This document shows positions 42,738 to 52,200 of a DNA stretch of 64,000 bases, one piece after another. The notes beneath the pieces were generated by a model. The model searched no databases, was not told where the DNA came from, and worked only from the letters and a program-made list of their open reading frames with translations. The stretch is from Alishewanella metallidurans (GTDB taxonomy: Bacteria > Pseudomonadota > Gammaproteobacteria > Enterobacterales > Alteromonadaceae). The stretch spans positions 558,001 to 622,000 of the forward strand of contig NZ_JALAHQ010000001.1 in assembly GCF_036983985.1 (NCBI RefSeq), given 5' to 3'. Every line of letters starts with the position of its first letter. The first letter of the stretch is position 1. The translations under genes were made by a program, and so were the position numbers.

Positions 42738-44120
42738 TTAGCTAAGTGCGCGAGCGCGAATAGATTTACCTTTAATTTTACCCTGTTGGATAAGCTGTAG
42801 TGCTAGGCGTAGCGCACTGCGTTTTACCGCAACAAAGCTCCAAATGTCATGCAGTTGAATTTTACCTAAATCGTCATTGCTTAGCTGCTTGCTGGCGGTT
42901 AACGCACCAACAATATCACCAGCGCGAATTTTATGTTTTTTCCCGCCATCTAATTGCAAAGTCGCCATTAATGGCTTGGCCGGTAATTGCTGCCCAGTAA
43001 CTTCGGGTAGCTCTGCCGGCTCAATTTTCATGCCTAAGCCATCTTCTAGGCTAACTAATTTTCCCGCGTCGCTGGCAGTAAATAAGCTTAGCGCCATACC
43101 ACTTTGCCCTGCGCGTCCGGTACGACCAATGCGGTGGGTGTGAGTGTCGGCGTCGTGCGCTAGCTGGTAATTAAATATCGCGTCTACGCTGCTAATATCC
43201 AAACCACGGGCAGCAACATCGGTGGCAACCAACACACAAGCGCTGCCATTGGCAAACTGAACTAGGGTTTGGTCTCGGTCTTTTTGTTCCATATCACCAT
43301 GTAGTGCTAGCACGCTAAAACCGTATTGTTTTAGGTCGTCGGCTACGTCTTGCGTTTCGCGTTTAGTATTACAAAACACAATGCTACTTTGGCCTTGATA
43401 ATGCAGTAGCAAAGTGCGTAGTGCGTCAAAACGCTCATCGTTGCCGCTAACTTGAAAAAACTTTTGCTCAATACTGGTGGTGTTGTGCTGCTCAGTTACG
43501 GTAATGCGCACTGGCGATTTCAGTAAGCGTTCGCTCAGTTTAGCAATCGCATTTGGGTAGGTTGCACTAAATAACAGTGTTTGCCGATCGGCTGGTGCTT
43601 TGGCAATAACGTTATCTAAATCGGCTTGAAAACCCATGTCTAACATGCGGTCTGCTTCGTCTAGCACGAGAGTGGTTAAGTCATCTAAATTTAATCGACC
43701 TGCATCTAAGTGATCAATAACTCGGCCTGGGGTGCCAACAATAATGTGCGCGCCATGTTCTAGCGAGCCTATTTGTGGGCCTAGAGGCACACCACCACAA
43801 AGGGTGAGTATTTTAATATTATGAATACTACGGGCGAGTTTACGCAGCTCGGCGGCAACTTGGTCGGCCAGCTCGCGAGTTGGGCATAATACTAGCGTTT
43901 GCACGCGAAAATATTTGACGTCTAACTTGGCTAATAAGCCTAAACCAAAGGCTGCGGTTTTACCTGAGCCTGTTTTAGCTTGGGCGATAACATCTTGCCC
44001 AGCCAAAATTGCCGGTAAGGCTTGAGCTTGAATATCGGTCATGCTGGTATAGCCTAAGTCAGTTAAATTACTGACCAATGCTGCTGGTAGGGCTAAGCTA
44101 GAAAAAGAGGTGTTGCTCAT
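42738..44120 (-). CDS. dbpA: ATP-dependent RNA helicase DbpA
   Basis: 460 residues from the ATG at 44120, with GGAGT upstream. DEAD-box motifs: AKTGSGKTAAF, PTRELADQV, DEADRMLDMGF, SAT and HRIGRTGRAGQSG. The C-terminal domain (about 385-460, KHKIRAGDIVGALT and WSFVAVKRSALRLAL) is the DbpA RNA-binding domain specific for 23S rRNA hairpin 92. It acts in late large-subunit assembly. Confidence 0.95.
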   Translation of the reverse strand: MSNTSFSSLALPAALVSNLTDLGYTSMTDIQAQALPAILAGQDVIAQAKTGSGKTAAFGLGLLAKLDVKYFRVQTLVLCPTRELADQVAAELRKLARSIHNIKILTLCGGVPLGPQIGSLEHGAHIIVGTPGRVIDHLDAGRLNLDDLTTLVLDEADRMLDMGFQADLDNVIAKAPADRQTLLFSATYPNAIAKLSERLLKSPVRITVTEQHNTTSIEQKFFQVSGNDERFDALRTLLLHYQGQSSIVFCNTKRETQDVADDLKQYGFSVLALHGDMEQKDRDQTLVQFANGSACVLVATDVAARGLDISSVDAIFNYQLAHDADTHTHRIGRTGRAGQSGMALSLFTASDAGKLVSLEDGLGMKIEPAELPEVTGQQLPAKPLMATLQLDGGKKHKIRAGDIVGALTASKQLSNDDLGKIQLHDIWSFVAVKRSALRLALQLIQQGKIKGKSIRARALS

Positions 44121-44222
44121 GCTGGTACTCCGCAAAAAAACAAACTGCGGGCCTTGGCCTGCAAAAGGGGCGGCATTGTATCAGAATGTTGGGCCTTTGC
44201 GTCAGCTAGTTGTTGAAAATTT

Positions 44223-44250
44223 CGGCAAGGTAACTAAGGCTACCTTGCCG
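44223..44250 (-). terminator. Terminator after the amidohydrolase gene
   Basis: CGGCAAGGTA-N8-TACCTTGCCG is a perfect 10-bp stem. In the minus direction it is followed by AAATTTTC. It lies 29 bases after the stop of the M20 gene. Confidence 0.6.
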
Positions 44251-44278
44251 TCTATCTGCCAATGAATTAACGTCTAGT

Positions 44279-45598
44279 TTAGCGCTTTGGCATTAAATCT
44301 AATAAAGCGATAACTGTGGCCTCTACGCCGGTGGTTATGGCTGGTTTAGGGCTAATTTTAAATAATGGGCTATGATGGCTTGGTACTGCTGGGCCACCGG
44401 CTTTCTCTGCTGCAAAGGCTTCAGGTGGTGTGCCACCTACGGCAAAGTAAGTGCTAGGAATGTAAGGTTTAGTAGTGAAAAATGGAAAGTCTTCTGCGCC
44501 CATGCCTAAGCGCTGATAGCTATTATCAAATATTTTGTCGCCCATATTGGCGGCCCACGCTTTTTTAAGCCGCTGCGTTAGCGGAATATTATTTACTGTT
44601 GGTGGTGTTGGCTCGTCAGAAATAGTCACTTCAGGCAGTTGGTCTTCAGGTAAACCTGCGGCTCGGCCTAGGTTTTCTGCTACGCGCTTAATAGCGGCCA
44701 TTAAGTATTCGCGGGTTTCCCAGTTATCGTTACGCACAGTAAGTTGTAGTAGCGCTTGGTCAGAAATGATATTATTTTTGGTGCCGCTATGAAAGCTACC
44801 TACGGTAATTAGCGCTGCTTCTCTGGGCGCAATTTCACGGCTTACAATGGTTTGCAGCGCCATAACAATTTGTGCACCTAGCACGATAGGATCTTTACCG
44901 CGATGCGGGCTGGCGCCGTGTGCGCCCACGCCGTGAATAAGAATATCAACACTGTCGACACCTGAATAAGGCGAGCCTTCTTCGGCGACAATTTTGCCAG
45001 TTTCAATGTCAGACGACACGTGAAACGCTAAGGCATAATCGGGTTGACCGAAACGACCCCAAATATTGTCGTCCATCATGCCTTTAGCACCACCTACGCG
45101 CTCTTCGGCGGGTTGGCCAACTAGCATTAACGTGCCAGACCACTGATCTTTCATTGCGGCCATACGCCGAGCTGTACCTACCAAGCTAGTAATATGCACG
45201 TCATGGCCGCAAGCGTGCATTACGCCTACCTCATTACCGTCCCAGTCTTTTTGTACCACTTTAGACGCGTAAGCTAGCCCCGACTTTTCTGCCAACGGCA
45301 GACCATCCATATCCGCACGCATCATTACTAGTGGGCCAGCACCGTTTTTCATTATGGCGACGACACCGGTTTTACCCACACCTTCGGTAACGTCAAAGCC
45401 TGCTGCGCGTAGCTCTTTAGCTAAACGCTTAGCAGTTTGGGTTTCCATATGCGAAAGTTCAGGGTGTTGATGAAAATGAGTGAATAGGGCACCAAGGTGC
45501 TGTTTGTAGTCTTGTTGAATTTGTTCGGGTAGCGAGTTTGCCGCCATGAGCGAAAAACTGCTAAAACACACTAAACTGGCAAGAAGCGTTTTTTTCAT
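44279..45598 (-). CDS. Exported M20-family amidohydrolase
   Basis: 439 residues. A signal peptide (MKKTLLASLVCFSSFSLMA) precedes a dinuclear-metal M20D domain. Metal-binding motifs are MHACGHDVH and EERVGGAKGMMDD, with a further His in AFHVSS. A lid domain covers about 210-330 (GVGAHGASPHRGKDPI). Family knowledge: M20D enzymes hydrolyse N-acyl amino acids and related amides; the substrate here is unknown. Probably periplasmic. It has its own terminator. Confidence 0.92.
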   Translation of the reverse strand: MKKTLLASLVCFSSFSLMAANSLPEQIQQDYKQHLGALFTHFHQHPELSHMETQTAKRLAKELRAAGFDVTEGVGKTGVVAIMKNGAGPLVMMRADMDGLPLAEKSGLAYASKVVQKDWDGNEVGVMHACGHDVHITSLVGTARRMAAMKDQWSGTLMLVGQPAEERVGGAKGMMDDNIWGRFGQPDYALAFHVSSDIETGKIVAEEGSPYSGVDSVDILIHGVGAHGASPHRGKDPIVLGAQIVMALQTIVSREIAPREAALITVGSFHSGTKNNIISDQALLQLTVRNDNWETREYLMAAIKRVAENLGRAAGLPEDQLPEVTISDEPTPPTVNNIPLTQRLKKAWAANMGDKIFDNSYQRLGMGAEDFPFFTTKPYIPSTYFAVGGTPPEAFAAEKAGGPAVPSHHSPLFKISPKPAITTGVEATVIALLDLMPKR

Positions 45599-45692
45599 TG
45601 TTATACTGCCTTAGGTTTAAATAGTGCATTTAACCTAAAGCAGGTAGAAACAAAACGCCAGTGTTTGCGACCAATCACACGTTGGTTGCGGT

Positions 45693-46127
45693 TTAATTTT
45701 TAGCCGTTTTATTTTCCAGTGACGGTTTAGCTTGGTCCTCGTTTTCTGCTTTAGGCAGGCTAATAACCTGATCCGAAGACGTGGCCAAGGTTTTACCTAA
45801 GAAGCTACCACCGCGCTCGATGCTTAAATCATCACAGTGCACAACACCATGGGCTTTACCTTGCGGTAAAATTTCTACTGCGTTGGCGTAGCATTCGCCA
45901 TCAAATATGCCATTAATAATAATTTTATCAGCAGTAACTTCGCCTTTTACGCGGCCTGAAGCGCTGATAATGAGTGATCGATCACAGACCACTTTGCCTT
46001 CAATATAACCGTCAACCTGCACATCACCGCTTAATCGGATATTGCCGTTAACTGTACATCCTTGTGCGATGACAGTTGTAACTGCGTGCTTACCTTGGTT
46101 TCCAGCATGCTTACTAAAGAATCCCAT
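45693..46127 (-). CDS. Bactofilin
   Basis: 144 residues. A short polar N-terminus precedes a right-handed beta-helix of regular Gly/Val/Ile turns (about 20-110, SGDVQVDGYIEGKVVCDRS and SGRVKGEVTADKIIING) and a charged tail. It should polymerise without nucleotide as a cytoskeletal filament. The start ATG at 46127 has a strong AAAGGAG. It begins 97 bases inside the upstream M23 peptidase gene. Family knowledge: bactofilin/M23 pairs link a scaffold to local murein remodelling. Confidence 0.92.
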   Translation of the reverse strand: MGFFSKHAGNQGKHAVTTVIAQGCTVNGNIRLSGDVQVDGYIEGKVVCDRSLIISASGRVKGEVTADKIIINGIFDGECYANAVEILPQGKAHGVVHCDDLSIERGGSFLGKTLATSSDQVISLPKAENEDQAKPSLENKTAKN

Positions 46128-46981
46128 TTAATGCTCCTTTCCTTCTCAAACACCAGATCAAAATTTGCTGAGTCCCAATCCATAAAACTTTGTGGGTTCA
46201 GCGTTCGATCAAGGAAATGTACTTCGTAATGAAGATGTGGTGCGGTAGATAACCCAGTACTACCCGAGGTAGCAATTAGCTCGCCTCGATGCACAAAGTC
46301 ACCGCTTTTTACTTTGAAACTATCAAGATGGGCGTAAAGCGTAGAAAAACCAAACGCATGGCGCATTTTAAGTAGATTGCCATAACCTTCTTTACTGCTA
46401 CGCACAACCTCAATTACGCCATCGGCAGGCGCGTAAACCGGCGTGCCACGGCTGGCAGATAAATCGACACCTTTGTGGTGCTTTTGTGTACCTAAAATTG
46501 GATGTTGACGCAAGCCAAAACGGGATGAGCGTCGGTTAAACTCTAACGGAGAGCCATTAGGCACTACTTGCAACATAGCTTGGCGAGCTGCTGAGTTAAT
46601 ACTAGCGGTATCCAGCCGGCCTTCTAAATTCTGTGGGTATTGTTGTTCTAAACCCAGTGCCAGCTCAATTTCACCGACCCGATTTATTACTTGTAGCATT
46701 TCGTCTTTTTTCAGTGTCAGCTCTTGTTGCAGCTGTAACTTATTGTTTTGTAAGGTGTCTATTTCACTGCGCAAGGTATTAGCTTGCGATGCAAGTTGAA
46801 CGCGTTGCGCTTTACTTTTATCTACGGTGCGCACTAAGTAATCAATAACTGCAGCGGTGATAATAAGACTGAACAGCAGAAGCCACATTGCGATAATCGC
46901 GTTGCGCTTAAATAATTTGCTGACATTAAAATGGCGAGTACCATTGATTGTCGACACAGAAATGATAATACGATCTTTCAT
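46031..46981 (-). CDS. M23-family peptidase (murein endopeptidase-like)
   Basis: 316 residues. One membrane anchor (about 28-50) and a coiled coil (about 55-100) precede a LytM/M23 domain (about 145-265). Zinc motifs are KHHKGVDLSASRGTPV (HxxxD) and PHLHYEVHFLD (HxH). It should cut murein cross-links, or activate amidases, on the periplasmic side. The last 97 bases overlap the bactofilin gene in another frame, encoding a tail (KWDSLVSMLETKVSTQ) unlike the rest. Co-expression with bactofilin is likely. Confidence 0.92.
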   Translation of the reverse strand: MKDRIIISVSTINGTRHFNVSKLFKRNAIIAMWLLLFSLIITAAVIDYLVRTVDKSKAQRVQLASQANTLRSEIDTLQNNKLQLQQELTLKKDEMLQVINRVGEIELALGLEQQYPQNLEGRLDTASINSAARQAMLQVVPNGSPLEFNRRSSRFGLRQHPILGTQKHHKGVDLSASRGTPVYAPADGVIEVVRSSKEGYGNLLKMRHAFGFSTLYAHLDSFKVKSGDFVHRGELIATSGSTGLSTAPHLHYEVHFLDRTLNPQSFMDWDSANFDLVFEKERSIKWDSLVSMLETKVSTQLQLSSHKDVQLTAISD

Positions 46982-47082
46982 TTAGGTAGCTTTCGCTCAA
47001 TGGTTGATAAATACATAGGAAGGGGAAAATAAGTGTCTTTATAGGCTTTGTCAAGAACTTACTGGCTATTGCTAATAGAAGG

Positions 47083-48096
47083 TTACCAGCGAGCAAAATG
47101 GTCTTCAGCTAAACCAGGCGTTTGATCTAAATAAAGTTTCTCACCGTTTTCTAACTGTATTTCACCGCAAAACACACCACAATATTGACGAAAATTACTG
47201 GCTAATAAACCAAAATTTAGTCGTTCTTGCCTACAGTGTTGCGGTGTAAATTGTAAATTTACCTGTTGATCTGAACTGCTAAATTGCCAGGTTTGCTGCG
47301 GTAACTGGCGATTAAAATTGATATTTATTGGTGCTAATAGCTGCTTTTTACCATTAAGCCATAAACAGTTTTCTGTAGTGCCTGTTTCGTTAACGCCATT
47401 AGCTAAATTTAAACCAAAACAGCCTTGTGGCAGTTGTGCGCTAATGCTACCCCAACGCCAACTGGTTTCACGACGCATATAGCCAGCAGAAAAGTCATAA
47501 CCGGCTAAGGCGCTGCTTAAATCCAGAGCTTGGCCACGATACTTAAGCTCACCTTGTAACCTAAGCGCATTGTGTTTTTGCGTATAGGTCCAGCCGTTGT
47601 ATCCAGTGGGGGTGCATAAGGCTAGCGGCTGAGGTGCTACGCCGCCTTGCAGCTGCAGCTCGCCGGTTAATAGCTCACCCTTGAGTGACAGCTGCCAGTT
47701 GTAGCCGGTTGGGGTAATACGTATTTGCTGCTTACCGCGCACGCTTGCTGTGCCAGATACGGGTGAGGCGCTCATGACTACACCCAAACTGAGCGGTTTA
47801 AGTAGGCTAACTTCATCTAAGGTTTTGCTGTTGCGATCGTAAAAATAACAAAAAGCAGTAGTTGCATAACGAATGTCAGCGATAGCGATACCAATTTGCC
47901 AGTTAGCATGACTAATACTAATAAATTGAAACTGTTTAAAATGCAGATATTTCGCCAGGGCCGATGCCGGTTTGTCCATTAGATTAAAATAGGCAAAGCT
48001 GTCGATATTAAGCTGGGTTATAGGTGTAGCAAAATGACCAAACCGTGGTTGGCCATAGCAATTGAACAGAGGATTTTCGGTTAGTTGGTTTGGCAT
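47083..48096 (-). CDS. DUF2804 domain protein
   Basis: 337 residues. Typical DUF2804 features include an N-terminal NPLFNCYGQPRFGHF, an internal SWRWGSISAQLPQGCFGLNLA and a C-terminal aromatic-rich beta region. No signal peptide is seen. The function is unknown; the fold is probably a carbohydrate- or lipid-binding beta barrel, which is inference. It stands alone between the M23 and slyD genes. Confidence 0.85.
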   Translation of the reverse strand: MPNQLTENPLFNCYGQPRFGHFATPITQLNIDSFAYFNLMDKPASALAKYLHFKQFQFISISHANWQIGIAIADIRYATTAFCYFYDRNSKTLDEVSLLKPLSLGVVMSASPVSGTASVRGKQQIRITPTGYNWQLSLKGELLTGELQLQGGVAPQPLALCTPTGYNGWTYTQKHNALRLQGELKYRGQALDLSSALAGYDFSAGYMRRETSWRWGSISAQLPQGCFGLNLANGVNETGTTENCLWLNGKKQLLAPININFNRQLPQQTWQFSSSDQQVNLQFTPQHCRQERLNFGLLASNFRQYCGVFCGEIQLENGEKLYLDQTPGLAEDHFARW

Positions 48097-48143
48097 AATA
48101 AGCTATCAAGCTGGCCAATACGGGCCAGCATTATGATAAAAGC

Positions 48144-48629
48144 TTAATGATCAGCATGACCATCTAAGCCATGAACGTGGCCGTGATCTAGCTCTTCTTC
48201 GGTGGCATCGCGTACAAGTATTACTTCAACGTCAAAGCGCAAGTCTATGCCAGACAATGGATGGTTACCGTCTACTACAACTTCGTTTTCGGTTACTTCA
48301 AGCACAATAACCGACTGCTCGCGCCCATCAGGGCCGGCAGCGCGAAAACGCATGCCTACAGCAACATCCATATTATCGAACATTGATTTTGGTACAGCTT
48401 GAGTTAGTGCGTCATGGCGCTCACCGTAGGCTTCTACTGCGGCAATATCAGCGGTAAATTTATCACCTGCAGTTTTACCGACTAATGCTTGTTCTAAACC
48501 TGGTATCAGTGAACCGTGGCCATATATAAAGACTAAAGGCTCGCCGCCAGCGGAGGAGTCTAATTCGTTACCTTGATGATCGGTAACGGTATAATGCATG
48601 GCGACAACTTTGTCCTGAGAAATGGTCAT
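48144..48629 (-). CDS. slyD: FKBP-type peptidyl-prolyl isomerase SlyD
   Basis: 161 residues. An FKBP domain (HYTVTDHQGNELDSS, FIYGHGSLIPGLEQALVG) carries an inserted IF chaperone flap (about 70-125). The His/Asp tail HGHVHGLDGHADH is short but metal-binding in style. It speeds prolyl isomerisation and can deliver nickel. AGAGG lies before the ATG. Confidence 0.93.
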   Translation of the reverse strand: MTISQDKVVAMHYTVTDHQGNELDSSAGGEPLVFIYGHGSLIPGLEQALVGKTAGDKFTADIAAVEAYGERHDALTQAVPKSMFDNMDVAVGMRFRAAGPDGREQSVIVLEVTENEVVVDGNHPLSGIDLRFDVEVILVRDATEEELDHGHVHGLDGHADH

Positions 48630-48639
48630 GAAAACCTCT

Positions 48640-49608
48640 TTAATTTAACGAGTAAGGTAACGGCACTATGCTAAGCGCTGGTGCACTATCGCTGCTAAGC
48701 CGCAATGAGTCAGCCGGCGTTATATCGTTAGGCAACACAGCAATTAACCATAATTGGTTGTTAATATTCGCTGCGTTGACAACCTGGCCGCTTCGGCGCC
48801 AGTTTTCACCTAGTTGTATTTCAATATCTGTACCTGCGGCAGGCAAGTCGGCGCTATTTGCTTGCAGTATATAAGCAGCCCTTTTGTTACCACCACGGTA
48901 TTTTAATCTAGCAACGGTTTCTTGGCCAATGTAACAGCCTTTAGTAAAGCTAATGGCGTCTATAGCTTGTAAATTAAGCATTTGAGGCACCAGTGCGCCA
49001 ATTAGTGGCTGCTCTAAATAGCTATAACCATAGCGAATATGCTGAGCCAACCAGACGTTTGGCGCCGCAAATGGCAATGGCTGTGCCATTAGCTGCTTAG
49101 CTGTATCTAATGGCGCAAGTAATAAGAAGTGTCCCTCGGCTAGGGCGAGCAATAGAGCGCCATTATATCGACTTACACTACCGATTGGCGGTACGGCAAA
49201 ACCGAGCTCGCTAATTAGTGTTGCTATATTGTCGCCACCTAAGCCAAACACTGCGTATTGTTGTTGGCCACTACTAAAGCTCACTTTGGAAAATACACCA
49301 AACTTTTTCCACTGCGCGCTAGAGGCGGCCATCTCATCACGAAAGGCAATACTAATTAGTTGCTCATCTATGGTGGCTAAATAAAACTGTGACCACATTT
49401 TACCTTTGGCATCACAGTGAGCGCCATGTAAAAAGTTATCATTGGTTAATTGGTCAAGGTCGCAGGTAGTTTGGCCTTGCAAATACTTTCGATTATCAAC
49501 GCCACCTATTAACAAGCTTTCAAAAGCGGGCAGAGGCGCAATAAATGCGCCTTGAACTTGACTAGATAAGCTAGAGTATTGTTCAGCGGTTAACCAAGAT
49601 GTATGCAT
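48640..49608 (-). CDS. ygfZ: tRNA-modifying / Fe-S repair protein YgfZ
   Basis: 322 residues of the GcvT-like folate-binding family. The signature KGCYIGQETVARLKYRG with its reactive Cys is intact. The N-terminal IGGVDNRKYLQGQTTCDL is typical. Family knowledge: YgfZ supports iron-sulfur enzymes such as MiaB. It diverges from sdhE-ygfX, the same neighbours as in E. coli (ygfZ-sdhE-ygfX). Confidence 0.94.
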   Translation of the reverse strand: MHTSWLTAEQYSSLSSQVQGAFIAPLPAFESLLIGGVDNRKYLQGQTTCDLDQLTNDNFLHGAHCDAKGKMWSQFYLATIDEQLISIAFRDEMAASSAQWKKFGVFSKVSFSSGQQQYAVFGLGGDNIATLISELGFAVPPIGSVSRYNGALLLALAEGHFLLLAPLDTAKQLMAQPLPFAAPNVWLAQHIRYGYSYLEQPLIGALVPQMLNLQAIDAISFTKGCYIGQETVARLKYRGGNKRAAYILQANSADLPAAGTDIEIQLGENWRRSGQVVNAANINNQLWLIAVLPNDITPADSLRLSSDSAPALSIVPLPYSLN

Positions 49609-49760
49609 AATAATTTTGTACTCTATATCTGGCGGACAACGTATAAGCCTATGATTGGGGGAAACGCGTAAAAGCTCAACCCTGTTTAGGAATTTTTGTT
49701 AGAATTGGTAACAGTAATCTTACTCGGTCTGCAGTGGCAGAATGTTTTTCAAGGAAAATT

Positions 49761-50012
49761 ATGACTGACTTAATGATTAAACCACGGCTGCGCTGGGCGT
49801 GTCGTCGCGGTATGCTCGAGCTAGATGTATTGTTGGCTCCGTTTGTTGAAGAGGGTTATGACGCACTGACGCTAGAGCAGAAGTACGATTTTGAACGTTT
49901 ACTTGCTGCTGATGATCCCGATTTATTTTCTTGGTTTATGGGACATGCTAAATCATCAGACGCGGCGATACAGGCTTTGATTCAGGTAATTTTGGATCGT
50001 GTCCGCGTATAA
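49761..50012 (+). CDS. sdhE: FAD assembly factor SdhE
   Basis: 83 residues from the ATG at 49761 (SD AAGGAAA). The conserved RGM-x-E-x-D motif is in CRRGMLELDVLL. Family knowledge: SdhE helps attach FAD covalently to SdhA and FrdA. It overlaps ygfX by 14 bases. Confidence 0.94.
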   Translation: MTDLMIKPRLRWACRRGMLELDVLLAPFVEEGYDALTLEQKYDFERLLAADDPDLFSWFMGHAKSSDAAIQALIQVILDRVRV

Positions 50013-50433
50013 TATTGTTATACGGCCATCGCGTTATGCGAAAGCGGCGCTGATCTTGCTAGCATTTATGCCAGCATTGGTGTTGGCGTTCTCGCCATTA
50101 ACTGGATTTTGGCTGTATATAGTAGCTGTGGCGTCGTTTACCTATTATTGGCAATGGTTCGCGCAGTTTCAACGATTAACAGTAACTGCTACGTTGGCGT
50201 TAAACTTAGACGGCGGTTTACAGTGGTTTGGTAAAATTGCGGGTAGTGGCAACTTAAGCGCAGGTGGGCTTATTTGCCCTTACGCACTTAAGTTGTGCTG
50301 GCGCGATAATTTACATCACCGTCTGCATCAGCGTTGGGTTTTTGTCGATCAGTGCTCTGATGAGCAGTTCAGAGCACTGGCTCGGGCAATTAACCAGTGT
50401 AACTGGTCGGCTTTATCTACCCGCAGCGTTTAG
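49999..50433 (+). CDS. ygfX: YgfX-like inner-membrane protein
   Basis: 144 residues from a GTG at 49999. Two membrane segments (about 17-33 and 36-52) precede a soluble C-terminal domain. It resembles YgfX (CptA) by position after sdhE and by topology, with weak sequence landmarks (AINQCNW). Its stop overlaps that of convergent nadB by 4 bases. Family knowledge: YgfX was described as a toxin partner of SdhE in E. coli, a claim that remains debated. Confidence 0.78.
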   Translation: MSAYNIVIRPSRYAKAALILLAFMPALVLAFSPLTGFWLYIVAVASFTYYWQWFAQFQRLTVTATLALNLDGGLQWFGKIAGSGNLSAGGLICPYALKLCWRDNLHHRLHQRWVFVDQCSDEQFRALARAINQCNWSALSTRSV

Positions 50434-52052
50434 TTATCGCTGCTCGCTGTATCCTTTGGTGTCAGTATTGACGGCTGGCTAACAGCTAGTTTGTCGGGGT
50501 AATCTAAATTGTAATGCAAACCGCGACTTTCATTGCGCTGCATGGCACAACGTATAATCAGCTCGGCAACTTGCACCAAATTGCGTAACTCTAGCAAGTT
50601 ATGGCTAAGACGAAAGTGCCGGTAGTACTCGCGAATTTCACGCTGCAATAATTCAACCCGATGCAATGCGCGTTCTAAGCGCTTGTTGGTGCGGACTATA
50701 CCAACGTAATCCCACATAAATAACCTTAGCTCATGCCAGTTGTGGGTAATAACCACTTCTTCATCCGAGTCGCTAACGCGGCTGTCGTCCCACGGCGGCA
50801 ACAAGGGTAAATCGCTACTAGGGTCTAGCTGTGCCAAAATATGCTTAGCAGCTGCTCTAGCAAATACGACACACTCAAGTAATGAGTTACTTGCCATACG
50901 GTTAGCACCATGTAAACCGGTGTAAGCGACTTCGCCCACTGCATATAAATTTTCAATATCGGTTTGACCATTAAGATTGGTCATAACGCCGCCACAAGTA
51001 TAGTGAGCTGCTGGCACTACAGGTATCGGTTGACGGGTGATATCAATGCCTACACTTAAGCACTTGGCATAAATTGTCGGAAAGTGTTCAATAATAAAGT
51101 TTTTTGGTTTATGGCTAATATCTAAATACACGCAGTTTGCGCCAAGCCGCTTCATTTCGTAATCAATCGCGCGGGCGACAATATCACGAGGAGCTAATTC
51201 AGCGCGCTCATCAAATTCGGGCATAAAACGGCTGCCGTCAGGCCGTTTTAAATAGGCGCCTTCACCACGCATGGCTTCAGTAATTAAAAAGTTGGGTGCA
51301 TCTGGATGATACAGACTAGTTGGGTGAAACTGGTTAAATTCCATATTAGCAACACGACAACCAGCACGCCACGCCATTGCAATGCCGTCGCCACTGGCAA
51401 CATCAGGGTTACTCGTATAAAGGTATACTTTACTTGCGCCGCCGGTAGCTAAAGCTATAAAGCGCGCGCGAACTATTTCAACCTTGGCGGCATTTTTATT
51501 CCAAATATAGGCGCCATAGCAACGTTTAACATTTTGCTTAATTTTACTGCCGTTAATCAGATCTATCGCATTGTAGTTTTCTAGCAATTGAATATTCGGG
51601 TGTGCTTTTACTTTATCAACTAAGGCAATTTGTACAGCTTGCCCGGTCGCATCTGCAGCATGCAAAATACGGCGGTGGCTGTGGCCACCTTCACGGGTGA
51701 GGTGATATTTAAGCCCGCCATCTTCATCTTGATACTGGTCAAAGGGCACGCCTTGGGCAATAAGCCACTCCATCGCCGCTTTGGCATTACCGGCAGTAAA
51801 CTGCACGGCAGTTTTATCGCATAAACCGGCACCAGCGATTAAGGTGTCGTTAACATGCGAGGCAATGCTGTCGTTTTCGTCAAATACTGCCGCAATACCG
51901 CCCTGAGCATAAAAGGTTGACCCTTCACGTAATGGGCCTTTACTTAGTACCAGTACTTTAGCGCTGTCGGCCAACTGCAAAGCCAGCGATAGCCCTGCGG
52001 CGCCACTGCCAATAATTAAAACGTCACAAAGATATTCTTTTGCTTGCGTCAT
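50430..52052 (-). CDS. nadB: L-aspartate oxidase
   Basis: 540 residues from the ATG at 52052; the GTG at 52061 is an alternative. FAD-binding motif VLIIGSGAAGLSLAL, YAQGGIAAVFDENDS, and the catalytic-region HPTSLYHPDAPNFLITEAMRG (quoted here in part: HPTSLYHPDAPN) are present. It oxidises aspartate to iminoaspartate in the first step of de novo NAD synthesis. It diverges from rpoE, as in E. coli. Confidence 0.96.
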   Translation of the reverse strand: MTQAKEYLCDVLIIGSGAAGLSLALQLADSAKVLVLSKGPLREGSTFYAQGGIAAVFDENDSIASHVNDTLIAGAGLCDKTAVQFTAGNAKAAMEWLIAQGVPFDQYQDEDGGLKYHLTREGGHSHRRILHAADATGQAVQIALVDKVKAHPNIQLLENYNAIDLINGSKIKQNVKRCYGAYIWNKNAAKVEIVRARFIALATGGASKVYLYTSNPDVASGDGIAMAWRAGCRVANMEFNQFHPTSLYHPDAPNFLITEAMRGEGAYLKRPDGSRFMPEFDERAELAPRDIVARAIDYEMKRLGANCVYLDISHKPKNFIIEHFPTIYAKCLSVGIDITRQPIPVVPAAHYTCGGVMTNLNGQTDIENLYAVGEVAYTGLHGANRMASNSLLECVVFARAAAKHILAQLDPSSDLPLLPPWDDSRVSDSDEEVVITHNWHELRLFMWDYVGIVRTNKRLERALHRVELLQREIREYYRHFRLSHNLLELRNLVQVAELIIRCAMQRNESRGLHYNLDYPDKLAVSQPSILTPKDTASSDN

Positions 52053-52111
52053 GCGATACACTTGCTATCAGTTTATGTCTGGCCATTGTAACTATTTTGC
52101 CATATTTAACA

Positions 52112-52138
52112 GAACTATTTCTGCGTTGTACGGTCATA
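52112..52138 (+). promoter_or_regulatory. Candidate sigma-E promoter of rpoE
   Basis: GAACTA (52112-52117), a 16-base spacer and TCATA (52134-52138) fit the sigma-E pattern GAACTT-N16-TCnnA closely. Transcription would start near 52144, about 57 bases before rpoE. This suggests sigma-E autoregulation. Confidence 0.6.
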
Positions 52139-52200
52139 CCAGCAAGCTAGACCAACGCCAGTTAGCATAACAGACAGTATTACAGGGGAAAGGCTCGAAC

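Noticed and set aside
44121..44278. Possible small RNA between dbpA and the amidohydrolase gene
   Set aside because: Only a terminator hairpin is seen; no separate promoter or conserved structure can be supported.
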